DNA of 64,000 nucleotides from contig DDPR01000014.1 of NCBI GenBank assembly GCA_002342295.1, forward strand, positions 62,001 through 126,000, in the 5' to 3' direction. The first letter of the stretch is position 1, and each line of letters starts with the position of its first letter. The notes under the pieces were generated by a model. The model had not been told where the DNA came from and ran no database searches. It saw nothing but the letters and a program-made list of their open reading frames with translations. This document shows positions 1 through 9,027 of this stretch, one piece after another. This DNA is from Burkholderiales bacterium UBA2463. GTDB lineage: Bacteria; Pseudomonadota; Gammaproteobacteria; Burkholderiales; Burkholderiaceae_A. Position numbers and translations under genes: made by a program.

Positions 1-1010
1 AGCAGAAGCCGGCGAATGCCGAGCGATTGCAGGTGCTGGCAAAGCGCATCGAACATCCACTGGCCAAGGCCACGTCGCTGTCGGGCTGGCGCAATGGTGA
101 AGTTCAGGAGGTGGGCCTCCTCCATGACGCGCATCCAGACCAAATAGCCAACCATGGCGCCCTGGTCGACGAGCTTGTGAAGGTGATAACCCGAAGCGAA
201 GGAGTCCTTGAAGTTTCCGGAGGACCATGGAAAGGGATAGGCCTGCTGCTCAATCACCATCACGGAGGCGAGGTCCTGAGGCTCTAGCGTGAGCAGGGAG
301 AGCGCCTTCACGCGTCTGCGCTCCTCAATGGTCTGTGCCACCTTCTGACGAACATAGAGCGGCTGGGCAGAGAATGCGGCGCCCGCCTGAGCGTCCCCCG
401 CGAGGACCGCAGCCAAGGACCATCCGGCCAAGGAGCAGGCCTCGGGGCAGTCGGAGCGAGGAGATCCGAAATCGGTCGGTCTGGGCTCCACCATGATTGG
501 CAGGCCCTCTGGGTGGGTGCTGCTGGCCAAACCCACGTGGGGCGACTCGACGAGCACGGCAATCGAGTTCGGCTTCGCTCGGAGTCGACCCTCATAGACC
601 TCGCCCAGCCGGGCATCAAAGCGAATGATGAAGTCTTCCGACGGAGGCTCTGGGTGAGCGCGACGTGAAAGGAGATGGGCATGTCCGAGCGCCTCAAATC
701 CGGAGATGGACACAACTTTGAGGTTGAGACTGCGGGCGAGGCCCTGGGTCAGCCCCGCGGCAATTCGAAGCCCCGTGAAGGAGCCCGGCCCCTGACCAAG
801 CACCAGACCACCGAGATCGCTCAGGCGACGACCAGCCTGCGACAAAAGATCCTCCGCCATGCGGAGCAACGAAGACGCCTGAGCAGCGCCGGCAGGAGAC
901 TGCTTTGCAAGCCACGTTCTCGCATCAAGCGCGAGCGCCACGCTGGCCACATCATGCGAGGAGTCCATCGCCAAAACAGGATAGGACCACGTCTGCTGCC
1001 CCTCAATCAT
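1..1010 (-). CDS. tsaB/rimI: TsaB-RimI fusion protein (3' end beyond window)
   Basis: One open frame runs from ATG 1010 to the left edge without a stop. Residues 1-235 are TsaB-like (tRNA t6A37 threonylcarbamoyl complex subunit): a degenerate actin-like ATPase fold with the GQGPGSFTGLRI motif near 73-83 and a YVRQK motif near 219. From about residue 238 a RimI-type GNAT N-acetyltransferase begins, with the acetyl-CoA loop RQRRGLG at 310-316. I re-read the junction codon by codon and found no stop or frameshift, so this is a true fusion. The start overlaps the end of ispDF by 8 bases. RimI acetylates the N-terminus of ribosomal protein S18; the C-terminus lies outside the window. Confidence 0.88.
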   Translation of the reverse strand, partial: MIEGQQTWSYPVLAMDSSHDVASVALALDARTWLAKQSPAGAAQASSLLRMAEDLLSQAGRRLSDLGGLVLGQGPGSFTGLRIAAGLTQGLARSLNLKVVSISGFEALGHAHLLSRRAHPEPPSEDFIIRFDARLGEVYEGRLRAKPNSIAVLVESPHVGLASSTHPEGLPIMVEPRPTDFGSPRSDCPEACSLAGWSLAAVLAGDAQAGAAFSAQPLYVRQKVAQTIEERRRVKALSLLTLEPQDLASVMVIEQQAYPFPWSSGNFKDSFASGYHLHKLVDQGAMVGYLVWMRVMEEAHLLNFTIAPARQRRGLGQWMFDALCQHLQSLGIRRLL

Positions 1011-2295
1011 TCTGGGATCGCCTCGGCGAGAGCAGTGCCAGGGCCTGAGCAGCAATGCCCTCTTTTCGGCCCGTGAAGCCCAAGTGCTCCGTGGTCGTCG
1101 CCTTCACATTGACTCGATCACACTGGGTGTCGGCGGCAAGAAAACTCACCATCTGTGGAATATGCGGCGCGAGTTTCGGTTCCTGAGCAATGACGGTGGC
1201 ATCCACCTGCACCACGCGAAGGCCCGCCCCATGAACAAGGCAGACGACATGACGGAGCAGATGTCTGCTGTCGGCCCCCCGAAAGGCTGGGTCGCTGTCT
1301 GGAAAGTGGTGGCCAATGTCGCCCATGCAGGCCGCACCCAGAATGGCATCAGCCACTGCGTGAAGCAACACGTCTGCGTCAGAGTGTCCCAGAAGCCCGC
1401 GTGAGTGAGGAATATGCACCCCACCAATGATGAGAGGGCGCCCCTCCACCAAGGCATGGACATCAAACCCCTGCCCCATCCTTACCTCGGTCTCCATCAT
1501 AGAGTTGCGCTCCGAAAAGTCCTGCAAGAAAGTGAGTTTGCGGTTAGCGGCCTCACCCAGCACCAAGAGGGGCCGCGCACCAGAGACCTCCATGGCGCTG
1601 GCCTCATCGGTGGCCTCTGGGTGTGCTGCGAGCGCCCTTATAAGTGCTCCGACCCGAAAGAGTTGCGGCGTCTGAGCCGCCCAGAGACCCTCCCGCGGGA
1701 CGGTCTGAAGGCTGCGGCAAGGGTCTTGAGCGTCTGCGCGTTTCAGTGTGTCGGCCATGGGAAGGGCAAGAAGCGCACCGTCTTCGCTGGAGAGCCCCTC
1801 ATGTAAGAGGCGCTGGAGCGCCGCATCGCTCAGGTCCGGCCGAGCCGCGTCATGCACCAGGACCCAGTCATTCTCAACATCCCTGCCAAGCGCCTCGCCC
1901 AGGAGAGAGAGCCCCTTGAGCACCGAGTCCCGTCGGCTGGCGCCACCCTCTGGAAGAGCCAGTACTGGCGCGGCTTCTCCAAGTCGCTCGCACAAGAGGC
2001 TGTCGAGCCCACGCTCGATCCACTGGCTGTCTTGTGGGGCAAGCATCACCAGCGTTCCAGCGAAATCTGGCCGACTCCTCAGCGCAGTAAGGCTCAACAC
2101 GCTGTGGGCAAGCACCGGCAGCCCTCGCCAGAGTCGATACTGCTTGGGCTCGCCAGGGCCCGCGCGCGAGCCCGTCCCGGCGGCTGGAATGAGTGCCCAG
2201 AGTCTTGTCGACCCCGATGGGGTGCGTGCAGCGAAGCCCTGCAGGCGCATCGACACAGCGGGCTGGGCGGACTGAAAGAATGAGGGCGTCGACAC
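1003..2295 (-). CDS. ispDF: Bifunctional IspD-IspF isoprenoid enzyme
   Basis: 430 aa. Residues about 30-265 form IspD (2-C-methyl-D-erythritol 4-phosphate cytidylyltransferase), with the nucleotide-binding AAGTGSRAG loop. From about 270 the IspF domain (MECDP synthase) follows, with zinc ligands in GFDVHAL and GHSDADVL and the ATTTEHLGFTGR end motif. The two enzymes catalyse the third and fifth steps of the non-mevalonate pathway. The first 15 residues are poorly conserved, so translation may begin at the internal Met at 2250. The gene is divergent from mfd with only 16 bases between the annotated starts. Separate ispD and ispF are commoner in betaproteobacteria. Confidence 0.93.
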   Translation of the reverse strand: MSTPSFFQSAQPAVSMRLQGFAARTPSGSTRLWALIPAAGTGSRAGPGEPKQYRLWRGLPVLAHSVLSLTALRSRPDFAGTLVMLAPQDSQWIERGLDSLLCERLGEAAPVLALPEGGASRRDSVLKGLSLLGEALGRDVENDWVLVHDAARPDLSDAALQRLLHEGLSSEDGALLALPMADTLKRADAQDPCRSLQTVPREGLWAAQTPQLFRVGALIRALAAHPEATDEASAMEVSGARPLLVLGEAANRKLTFLQDFSERNSMMETEVRMGQGFDVHALVEGRPLIIGGVHIPHSRGLLGHSDADVLLHAVADAILGAACMGDIGHHFPDSDPAFRGADSRHLLRHVVCLVHGAGLRVVQVDATVIAQEPKLAPHIPQMVSFLAADTQCDRVNVKATTTEHLGFTGRKEGIAAQALALLSPRRSQND

Positions 2296-2311
2296 CCCGT
2301 AAAATTAGCAG

Positions 2312-5300
2312 ATGAATCTGGCCCCGCCGGCGTTGGCTTGTCCCGCCCCTGGACAACACCTCGCGCTGCCCCGCCCGACGGGTTCGGCCGACGCCCTATA
2401 TCTGTCTGAGTGGGCGTCCCACCTTCTTGCCCAGCCCGCACTCACGCAACAGTCCCGTACCCGAGGTGCCGCAGGACTCGTGATTGGTGAGGATGCCGCA
2501 AGTGCTCAGCGTCTGGCCCAAGAGGCGCATATCTTCTCGCCCTCGCTGCGAATTCGCGTGCTTTCAGACTGGGAGACCCTGCCCTACGAGGCCTTCTCGC
2601 CCCACCAAGACCTGATCTCCGACCGGTTGCTGGCACTCTATGAAGCCCTCACAGGACAGCTGGATCTGATCGTTGTGCCCGCTCCAAGCCTGCTGGGCCG
2701 GCTTACACCTCCGGCCTTTCTTGCCGCCAACACCTTTTTCTTTCGCGTGGGGCAGAGCCTGAGTCTGGACCGCCTGCGCGATCAGCTGCGCATCGCCGGA
2801 TACAGCCCGGTGACGCAAGTGATCAGTCCCGGTGAATACGCCCTCAGAGGCGGCATCCTCGACCTCTTTCCCATGGGATGCGCACTGCCCTACCGGCTGG
2901 AGCTCTTTGACGACGAGGTCTCAACCATTCGAGTGTTTGACCCGGATAGCCAACGAAGCATCCACCCCGTGCAGGAGATTCGACTTCTGCCCGGTCGCGA
3001 ATACCCGAGAGGCGACGAGGCCGCCAGCCGGTTCCGCTCCCGCTGGCGTGAGGTCTTTGAGGGCGATCCCTCGCGATCGAGCCTCTACAAAGACGCTGGC
3101 AATGGCGTGTTCGGCGCCGGGATCGAGTACTACCTGCCCCTGCTTTTTGATGAGCCCCTGGCAGACATCACCGACTACCTTCACGCCGAGGCGGGCATCT
3201 TTGTGGTTGGTGCTCTGGATGCGCCACTGCAGGAGGCCTTTTCGGATATGCGCACCCGATACAGCTTCCTGCGCCATGACATTGAACGACCCGTGTTGCC
3301 GCCCGAAGCACTGATCCTCGCCCCCGACGCCATGCATAGCCGGCTCAAGCCTTTCTCTCGGTTAAGCCTCACGGGTGGGGGCGAAGGCGCTCCAACCGTG
3401 CCAGTCCCTAACATTCGAGCAGACCGTCGTGCAGAGCACGCCCTAGGGACCTTCAAGCAGGTCGTCACGCAACTACACGAACAGTCTGAGTCGCTCGTGC
3501 TGGTCGCCGAGAGCGCGGGTCGACTCGAGACCCTTCGCCAAATGATTGAGGACACGGGTCTCGCATCCGTCCAACTGCCTGACTGGTCGTCCCTGCTTGC
3601 GGCTCATGCTGAGCCCTGCCCCCCCGAGCCCAGAGCCCTGATGCTGGTGGCATCGCTCGCTCGGGGATTCCGCGCGCCGTGGCTAGGGCTCTGCATCGCC
3701 ACTGAGGCCGAGCTGTTTGCAGATAGTGAGCGGCGAATTCGAGCTGGCGGCAAGGATCGTCAGACGAATGTCGATGCGCTGATTCGAGATCTCTCGGAAT
3801 TAAAAACCGGCGACCCTGTTGTTCACCTTCAGCATGGCATTGGTCGCTACATGGGCCTGGTTCACATGGACCTTGGTGAGGGCGACAGCGAGTTTCTCCA
3901 CCTTGTCTATGGGGGCGATGCCACGCTCTACGTGCCCGTCTCGGCCCTGCACCTTATTAGCCGATACAGTGGAGCCAATCCCGATCACGCGCCACTTCAC
4001 ACGCTCGGCAGTGGCCAGTGGGAAAAGGCGCGCAGCAAGGCTGCCCGCCAGGCTCGAGACACCGCGGCAGAGCTCTTAAACCTCTATGCGCGTCGAGCAA
4101 CTCGATTGGGCCACCGTTTTGCCTTTCATGCCCACGACTACGAACGCTTCTCGGAAGGATTCGGCTTTGAGGAGACGCCCGATCAGCTGGCTGCAATACA
4201 TGCTGTGGTTCAGGACATGATTCGAGACCAGCCCATGGATCGGCTCGTCTGCGGTGATGTTGGGTTTGGCAAGACAGAGGTCGCCCTTCGTGCTGCGTTT
4301 ATTGCAGTGATGGATGGGCGGCAGGTCGCTGTTCTCTGTCCCACCACCCTGCTGGCCGAACAGCACTTCCAGACCTTTAGCGATCGCTTCTCGAGCTGGC
4401 CCGTTCGAATCGCGGAGCTCTCCCGATTTAAGACCGCCAAGGAAATCAGCGCGGCCCTTGAGGGTCTGGCCGACGGGCGGCTCGATATCGTGATCGGAAC
4501 CCACAAGCTGCTCTCAGCCCAGACCAAGTTCAATCGACTCGGCCTCGTGATTATTGATGAGGAGCATCGATTTGGCGTGCGCCAGAAGGAGGCCCTCAAA
4601 AACCTTCGGGCAGAGGTTGACGTACTCACCCTCACGGCCACGCCCATCCCCCGGACGCTCGCCATGAGCATGGAGGGGCTGCGCGACTTTTCCATCATTG
4701 CGACAGCACCCCAGAGGCGGCTCGCCATCAAGACCCTCGTGCGACGCGAGACCTCAGATTCGGTTCGAGAGGCACTCCTGCGAGAACTCAAGCGCGGAGG
4801 TCAGGCCTACGTTCTGCACAACGAGGTTGAGACCATTCGCAACCGGCTAGAGGCACTCTCCTCACTGGTCCCCGAGGCGCGAATTGGGGTGGCCCATGGC
4901 CAGATGGGCGAGCGTGACCTCGAGCGGGTCATGCGCGACTTCACCCAACAACGGATCAATGTTCTGCTCTGCACCACCATCATCGAGACCGGCATCAATG
5001 TTCCGACGGCCAACACCATCGTCATTTTTCGCGCAGACAAGTTTGGACTCGCACAGCTGCATCAGCTTCGCGGGCGCGTGGGCCGCTCACACCATCAGGC
5101 CTACGCCTACCTTCTCATACCCGATGAGAACGCCATGAGCAAGGATGCTGGGAAGCGGCTGGAGGCGATCCAGGCCATGGAAGAGCTCGGGAGTGGCTTC
5201 TATCTGGCCATGCACGACCTCGAGATTCGGGGGGCCGGGGAGGTACTCGGAGACAATCAGTCCGGCAATATGACGGAGGTGGGGTTCTCCCTTTACTCAG

Positions 5301-5818
5301 ACATGCTTCAAGAGGCAGTCGCTGCGCTAAAAGCCGGTCGTGAACCCGACATGGATGCACCCCTGCAGGCGGTGACAGAGATCAATCTTCATGTGCCCGC
5401 CCTGCTCCCTGCCGACTATTGCGCAGACATTCACGAGCGGCTCATGCTGTATAAGCGGCTTGCGAGTGCCTCAACGCAGGACGAACTCTCTGAGCTTCAA
5501 GAGGAACTCATCGACCGCTTTGGACGTCTCCCCGACCCCGCCCGCGCCCTGCTCGAGACCCACCGTCTGCGACTGCGAGCACAGGAACTTGGCATCAAGA
5601 AACTAGATGCAACCAACGACTCCATCACGCTGAACTTCACGGGTGAAGCTCCGATCGACCCCACCCGGATTGTGACCCTTATTCAGCGAGACAAACGCTT
5701 TCGTCTGGCGGGCCAAGACCGTATTCGATTTGCTGCAGAGTCCGACGATCTTGCCTCGCGCATGATGCTCATTCGGGAGGCACTCGGACACCTGTTTATG
5801 GAGAAAAACGCCGCGTGA
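2312..5818 (+). CDS. mfd: Transcription-repair coupling factor Mfd
   Basis: 1168 aa, normal Mfd length. The N-terminal part resembles UvrB. The RNA polymerase-interacting region shows the DPVVHLQHGIGRYMG segment, followed by a RecG-like translocase with Walker A GDVGFGKT, the DEEH box and the TATPIPRTLAMSM motif. The C-terminal TRCF domain is complete. Mfd removes stalled RNA polymerase at DNA lesions and recruits UvrA; uvrC is also in this window (44224-46065). The last codon overlaps the GTG of serB in a GTGA arrangement, suggesting translational coupling. Confidence 0.97.
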   Translation: MNLAPPALACPAPGQHLALPRPTGSADALYLSEWASHLLAQPALTQQSRTRGAAGLVIGEDAASAQRLAQEAHIFSPSLRIRVLSDWETLPYEAFSPHQDLISDRLLALYEALTGQLDLIVVPAPSLLGRLTPPAFLAANTFFFRVGQSLSLDRLRDQLRIAGYSPVTQVISPGEYALRGGILDLFPMGCALPYRLELFDDEVSTIRVFDPDSQRSIHPVQEIRLLPGREYPRGDEAASRFRSRWREVFEGDPSRSSLYKDAGNGVFGAGIEYYLPLLFDEPLADITDYLHAEAGIFVVGALDAPLQEAFSDMRTRYSFLRHDIERPVLPPEALILAPDAMHSRLKPFSRLSLTGGGEGAPTVPVPNIRADRRAEHALGTFKQVVTQLHEQSESLVLVAESAGRLETLRQMIEDTGLASVQLPDWSSLLAAHAEPCPPEPRALMLVASLARGFRAPWLGLCIATEAELFADSERRIRAGGKDRQTNVDALIRDLSELKTGDPVVHLQHGIGRYMGLVHMDLGEGDSEFLHLVYGGDATLYVPVSALHLISRYSGANPDHAPLHTLGSGQWEKARSKAARQARDTAAELLNLYARRATRLGHRFAFHAHDYERFSEGFGFEETPDQLAAIHAVVQDMIRDQPMDRLVCGDVGFGKTEVALRAAFIAVMDGRQVAVLCPTTLLAEQHFQTFSDRFSSWPVRIAELSRFKTAKEISAALEGLADGRLDIVIGTHKLLSAQTKFNRLGLVIIDEEHRFGVRQKEALKNLRAEVDVLTLTATPIPRTLAMSMEGLRDFSIIATAPQRRLAIKTLVRRETSDSVREALLRELKRGGQAYVLHNEVETIRNRLEALSSLVPEARIGVAHGQMGERDLERVMRDFTQQRINVLLCTTIIETGINVPTANTIVIFRADKFGLAQLHQLRGRVGRSHHQAYAYLLIPDENAMSKDAGKRLEAIQAMEELGSGFYLAMHDLEIRGAGEVLGDNQSGNMTEVGFSLYSDMLQEAVAALKAGREPDMDAPLQAVTEINLHVPALLPADYCADIHERLMLYKRLASASTQDELSELQEELIDRFGRLPDPARALLETHRLRLRAQELGIKKLDATNDSITLNFTGEAPIDPTRIVTLIQRDKRFRLAGQDRIRFAAESDDLASRMMLIREALGHLFMEKNAA

Positions 5819-6789
5819 ACACAGACCTCCTGCATCGGCTCATTGCAAGCCCTGGCGTCAATTCATTCGGCGAAGTCACGAGCGCTCCGGCCTCTCATAA
5901 GGAGACGCTCGACCGAGCCGTCGCCCAGGCCATGGACTCAGGCGGGTTTAAGGCGCAACCCTCGCCCCTGAGTCATCCGCTCGTACTGTCAGAATCGATG
6001 AGCCGCCACCATGCCGGCAGCCTTGAGTGGCCGGCACTTCCGAAGGCTTTAGGGCCGCACCTGCTGAGACAGTTAGAACCCCTGGCTCACAGCCTCAGAA
6101 TTGATCTCGCGTTCGTCCCCAGCGGACGACGGCTCTCGGATTTTTCCGTCCTCGCCATGGACATGGACTCCACCGTCATCACCATCGAGTGCATTGATGA
6201 GCTCGCAGCTTTCTGCGGCAAGAAAGAGGAGGTTGCCGCCATCACCGAGGCAACCATGCGGGGAGAGATCAAGGACTTTTCCGAGAGCCTTCTTCGTCGA
6301 GTGGCCATTCTGGGTGGCATCCCCGAGACAGCCATTGAGGCTGTCATTCAAAACTCTCTGCGCTTTAGTCCGGGAGCCCAAGAACTCCTCCAATCATCAA
6401 GGGCGGCTGGCCTTCAGACAGTGCTGGTCTCCGGCGGCTTCACACCGTTTGCATCCTATGTTGCGCAGCAGCTCGGGTTCGATCACTACCGAGCCAACAC
6501 CTTGGGCGTGGAATCGGGGCGGCTTACAGGCACCGTGCTGGGTGAAATCGTAGACGGCCGCATCAAACAACAGACGGTCGAGGAGTCTTGCGTGTTGCTC
6601 GGGGTGAATACGGATCGAGCAATCGTGGTGGGCGACGGATCGAATGATCTGCCCATGATGTCCGTGGCCGGGCTGAGCGTTGCCTACCGAGCAAAGCCAG
6701 CCGTGCGCGCCAAAGCCCATTGCGCGATTGACTTTGGGCGACTCGATAGCATTCTGCTTGGCCTCTGCGCGCCCGACATGAGGCGCTAG
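5815..6789 (+). CDS. serB: Phosphoserine phosphatase SerB
   Basis: 324 aa, close to E. coli SerB. It is a HAD-superfamily hydrolase with motif I DMDSTVI (nucleophile Asp), motif II VSGGFT and motif IV GDGSNDLPM, and performs the last step of serine synthesis (phosphoserine to serine). The N-terminal ~100 residues are a regulatory ACT-like region. Translation starts at GTG 5815 in a 4-base overlap with mfd. Its TAG stop overlaps the stop of the convergent mobA gene by 4 bases. Confidence 0.95.
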   Translation: MNTDLLHRLIASPGVNSFGEVTSAPASHKETLDRAVAQAMDSGGFKAQPSPLSHPLVLSESMSRHHAGSLEWPALPKALGPHLLRQLEPLAHSLRIDLAFVPSGRRLSDFSVLAMDMDSTVITIECIDELAAFCGKKEEVAAITEATMRGEIKDFSESLLRRVAILGGIPETAIEAVIQNSLRFSPGAQELLQSSRAAGLQTVLVSGGFTPFASYVAQQLGFDHYRANTLGVESGRLTGTVLGEIVDGRIKQQTVEESCVLLGVNTDRAIVVGDGSNDLPMMSVAGLSVAYRAKPAVRAKAHCAIDFGRLDSILLGLCAPDMRR

Positions 6790-7385
6790 GACTGTCGGCG
6801 CTCGCGCGTATCGAGGGACTCGGGCGTGTTCAGGTTCAGAAAAGCATCGGCCTCATCGAAGCAAACACGCACGGCGCCCATCTGCTCTGCCCACGCCTGT
6901 GCGCTGCGCCCCCCAGAGGCCAGATACGCATCCAGCGCATCAAACAGAGAGGCTCGTATAAGAAGAAACACGGGATGGGCCTGCTCCCCCCCGTCCTCTT
7001 GCGTGACTGGCAGGGCCAGCTGAGCGCCGGCCGCCTTCGCAGCGCGAAGCAGACGCTCCACAAGGTCGAGCGGAAAATCCGGAACATCGCACGGAACCAC
7101 CTGCACCCATTGGGCGTCGCAGCGGCTTCGCGCAGCGGCCACGCCTGCGAGCGGTCCAAGAAATTCCTGGGTTAGGTCCGAAACCACAGGCACGCCAAGC
7201 TGCGCGTATTCGCTGTGGTTCCGATTGGCGCTGACCAGCACCGACTGGACCTGCGGTGCAAGGCGGCGGATAGCCCGCGCAGCCAAGGCCTCACCGCCAA
7301 GCCGAAGAAGGCCCTTGTCCTCACCGAGCATCCGGGCGCCACGCCCACCCGAGAGGACAAGTCCACACACCCCATCGGGGTGCAC
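6786..7385 (-). CDS. mobA: Molybdenum cofactor guanylyltransferase MobA
   Basis: 199 aa. The nucleotide-binding motif LSGGRGARMLGEDKGLL near residues 11-27 and the PCDVPDFP segment identify MobA, which attaches GMP to molybdopterin to make the MGD cofactor. It starts 2 bases after the ybiT stop and probably shares its transcript. SoxC in this window also needs a molybdenum cofactor, but the sulfite oxidase family normally uses the non-nucleotide form, so a direct link is not implied. It converges with serB. Confidence 0.92.
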   Translation of the reverse strand: MHPDGVCGLVLSGGRGARMLGEDKGLLRLGGEALAARAIRRLAPQVQSVLVSANRNHSEYAQLGVPVVSDLTQEFLGPLAGVAAARSRCDAQWVQVVPCDVPDFPLDLVERLLRAAKAAGAQLALPVTQEDGGEQAHPVFLLIRASLFDALDAYLASGGRSAQAWAEQMGAVRVCFDEADAFLNLNTPESLDTRERRQS

Positions 7386-7387
7386 GC

Positions 7388-9004
7388 CTAGCCCTCCACG
7401 CCCTGACTGGCGAGGAACTCCTCATAGCTGCCCTGAAAGTCGAGCACGCGTCCATCGGCCTTCATTGCCCAGATACGGGTCGCTACCGCGTTCACAAACT
7501 CTCGATCGTGGGAGACCACAAAGAGCGTTCCCTGGAACTTCTCGAGCGCGAGCTGCAAGGACTCGATTGATTCCATGTCGAGATGGTTGGTTGGCTCATC
7601 CATGATGAGCACGTTGCTGCGCTGGAGCATGAGACGACCGAAGGTCATTCGATGCTTTTCTCCGCCCGAGAGCACCTTGACCGCCTTGTGAACGTCCTCG
7701 CCAGAGAAGAGGAGCCGTCCGAGAATGGACCGAAGGGCCTGATCGTCATCGCCCTCCTGTGCGTAGCGCTGAAGCCAGGCTGTTAGCGTGACGTCCTGTT
7801 CGAACTCGGGATAGACATCCTGAGCCATGTATCCAATCGCGGCGTTCTCGGCCCACTTCACCAGGCCCTCATCGGCATCGATGCCACCAAGCGCAGCACC
7901 GACCATGGTCTTCACCAGCGTGGACTTACCCGCACCGTTGGGACCCACGATTGCAATCTTCTCTCCCGCCTCCACCATCAGCGACACCTTGTCGAGCACC
8001 TTCACACCATCAAACGCTTTGGAGACGCTCTGAAGGTGAACGGCCTGACGGTAGAGGGGTTTGGCCTGCTCAAATCGGATGAAGGGGTTCTGGCGAGAAG
8101 AGGGGCGGACCTCCACAGCATCGGACTGAATCTTGTCGATGAGCTTGCGCCGAGAGGTGGCTTGCTTGGCCTTCGATTTGTTGGCTGCGAATCGACGAAC
8201 AAACTCCTGCAGCTCAGCCACACGCTCCTTGCTCTTTGCGTTCGCAGCCATGAGCCGTGCACGCGACTCCGTGGCCGCAAGCATGTAGTCATCGTAGTTA
8301 CCCGGGTAGATCCGAATCTCGCCGTAATCCACGTCCGCCATGTGTGTGCAGACCGAATTCAAAAAATGTCGATCGTGAGAGATGATGATCATCGTGCAAT
8401 TGCGCTCGTTGAGCAGGTCTTCCAGCCAACGAATGGTGTCGATGTCCAAGTTGTTGGTAGGCTCATCCAGAAGCAGCACGTCTGGGTTTGAAAAGAGCGC
8501 CTGAGCCAGAAGCACTCGAAGTTTCCATCCCGGGGCAATCTCCCGCATCGGACCGTTGTGCTGCTCAATCGGAATGCCAGCACCAAGGAGCAATTCACCC
8601 GCACGCGCCTCTGCGGTGTAGCCATCAAACTCGGCAAAACGCGCCTCAAGGTCAGCGGCGCGCATATAGTCCTCCTCGCTCGCATCGGGGTTTGCGTAGA
8701 TTGCATCGCGCTCAGTCATGGCCGCCCACATGTCCTCGTGACCCATCATCACCACATCCAGCACCCGAATGTCCTCGTAGGCAAACTGGTCCTGCCGGAG
8801 CTTTCCGAGTCTGACATTTGGCTCCTTGATCACCGTGCCACTGGTCTGCTCGAGGTCGCCCCCTAGGATCTTCATGAAGGTCGACTTCCCGCACCCATTC
8901 GCGCCAATCAGGCCATAGCGGTTGTTGTCGGTGAACTTGACCGAGACATTTTCAAACAGGGGCTTCGGCCCGAACTGCATGGTGATATTGGCTGTGGACA
9001 GCAT
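7388..9004 (-). CDS. ybiT: ABC-F family ATPase YbiT
   Basis: 538 aa from ATG 9004. Two ABC ATPase domains without membrane segments are joined by a charged linker, as in ABC-F ribosome-associated ATPases. Walker A motifs are GANGCGKST and GPNGAGKST, with LSGGEKHRMTFGRLM and two DEPTN motifs. The N-terminus MLSTANITMQFGPKPLF matches E. coli YbiT closely, which fixes the start; an open frame extends 36 codons upstream but looks like noise. ABC-F proteins of this type are thought to rescue or modulate ribosomes. The gene lies 23 bases after purL and just before mobA. Confidence 0.92.
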   Translation of the reverse strand: MLSTANITMQFGPKPLFENVSVKFTDNNRYGLIGANGCGKSTFMKILGGDLEQTSGTVIKEPNVRLGKLRQDQFAYEDIRVLDVVMMGHEDMWAAMTERDAIYANPDASEEDYMRAADLEARFAEFDGYTAEARAGELLLGAGIPIEQHNGPMREIAPGWKLRVLLAQALFSNPDVLLLDEPTNNLDIDTIRWLEDLLNERNCTMIIISHDRHFLNSVCTHMADVDYGEIRIYPGNYDDYMLAATESRARLMAANAKSKERVAELQEFVRRFAANKSKAKQATSRRKLIDKIQSDAVEVRPSSRQNPFIRFEQAKPLYRQAVHLQSVSKAFDGVKVLDKVSLMVEAGEKIAIVGPNGAGKSTLVKTMVGAALGGIDADEGLVKWAENAAIGYMAQDVYPEFEQDVTLTAWLQRYAQEGDDDQALRSILGRLLFSGEDVHKAVKVLSGGEKHRMTFGRLMLQRSNVLIMDEPTNHLDMESIESLQLALEKFQGTLFVVSHDREFVNAVATRIWAMKADGRVLDFQGSYEEFLASQGVEG

Positions 9005-9027
9005 GAGAGGCGCTCTATAAAGGAACT

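Noticed and set aside
308..1006. Several short minus-strand frames that might suggest a broken tsaB
   Set aside because: A single uninterrupted frame from 1010 reads through the whole stretch with TsaB then RimI motifs, so the gene is intact and fused.
6786..7385. mobA as maturation partner of SoxC
   Set aside because: Sulfite-oxidase-family enzymes normally use molybdopterin without added GMP, so proximity does not imply a functional link.
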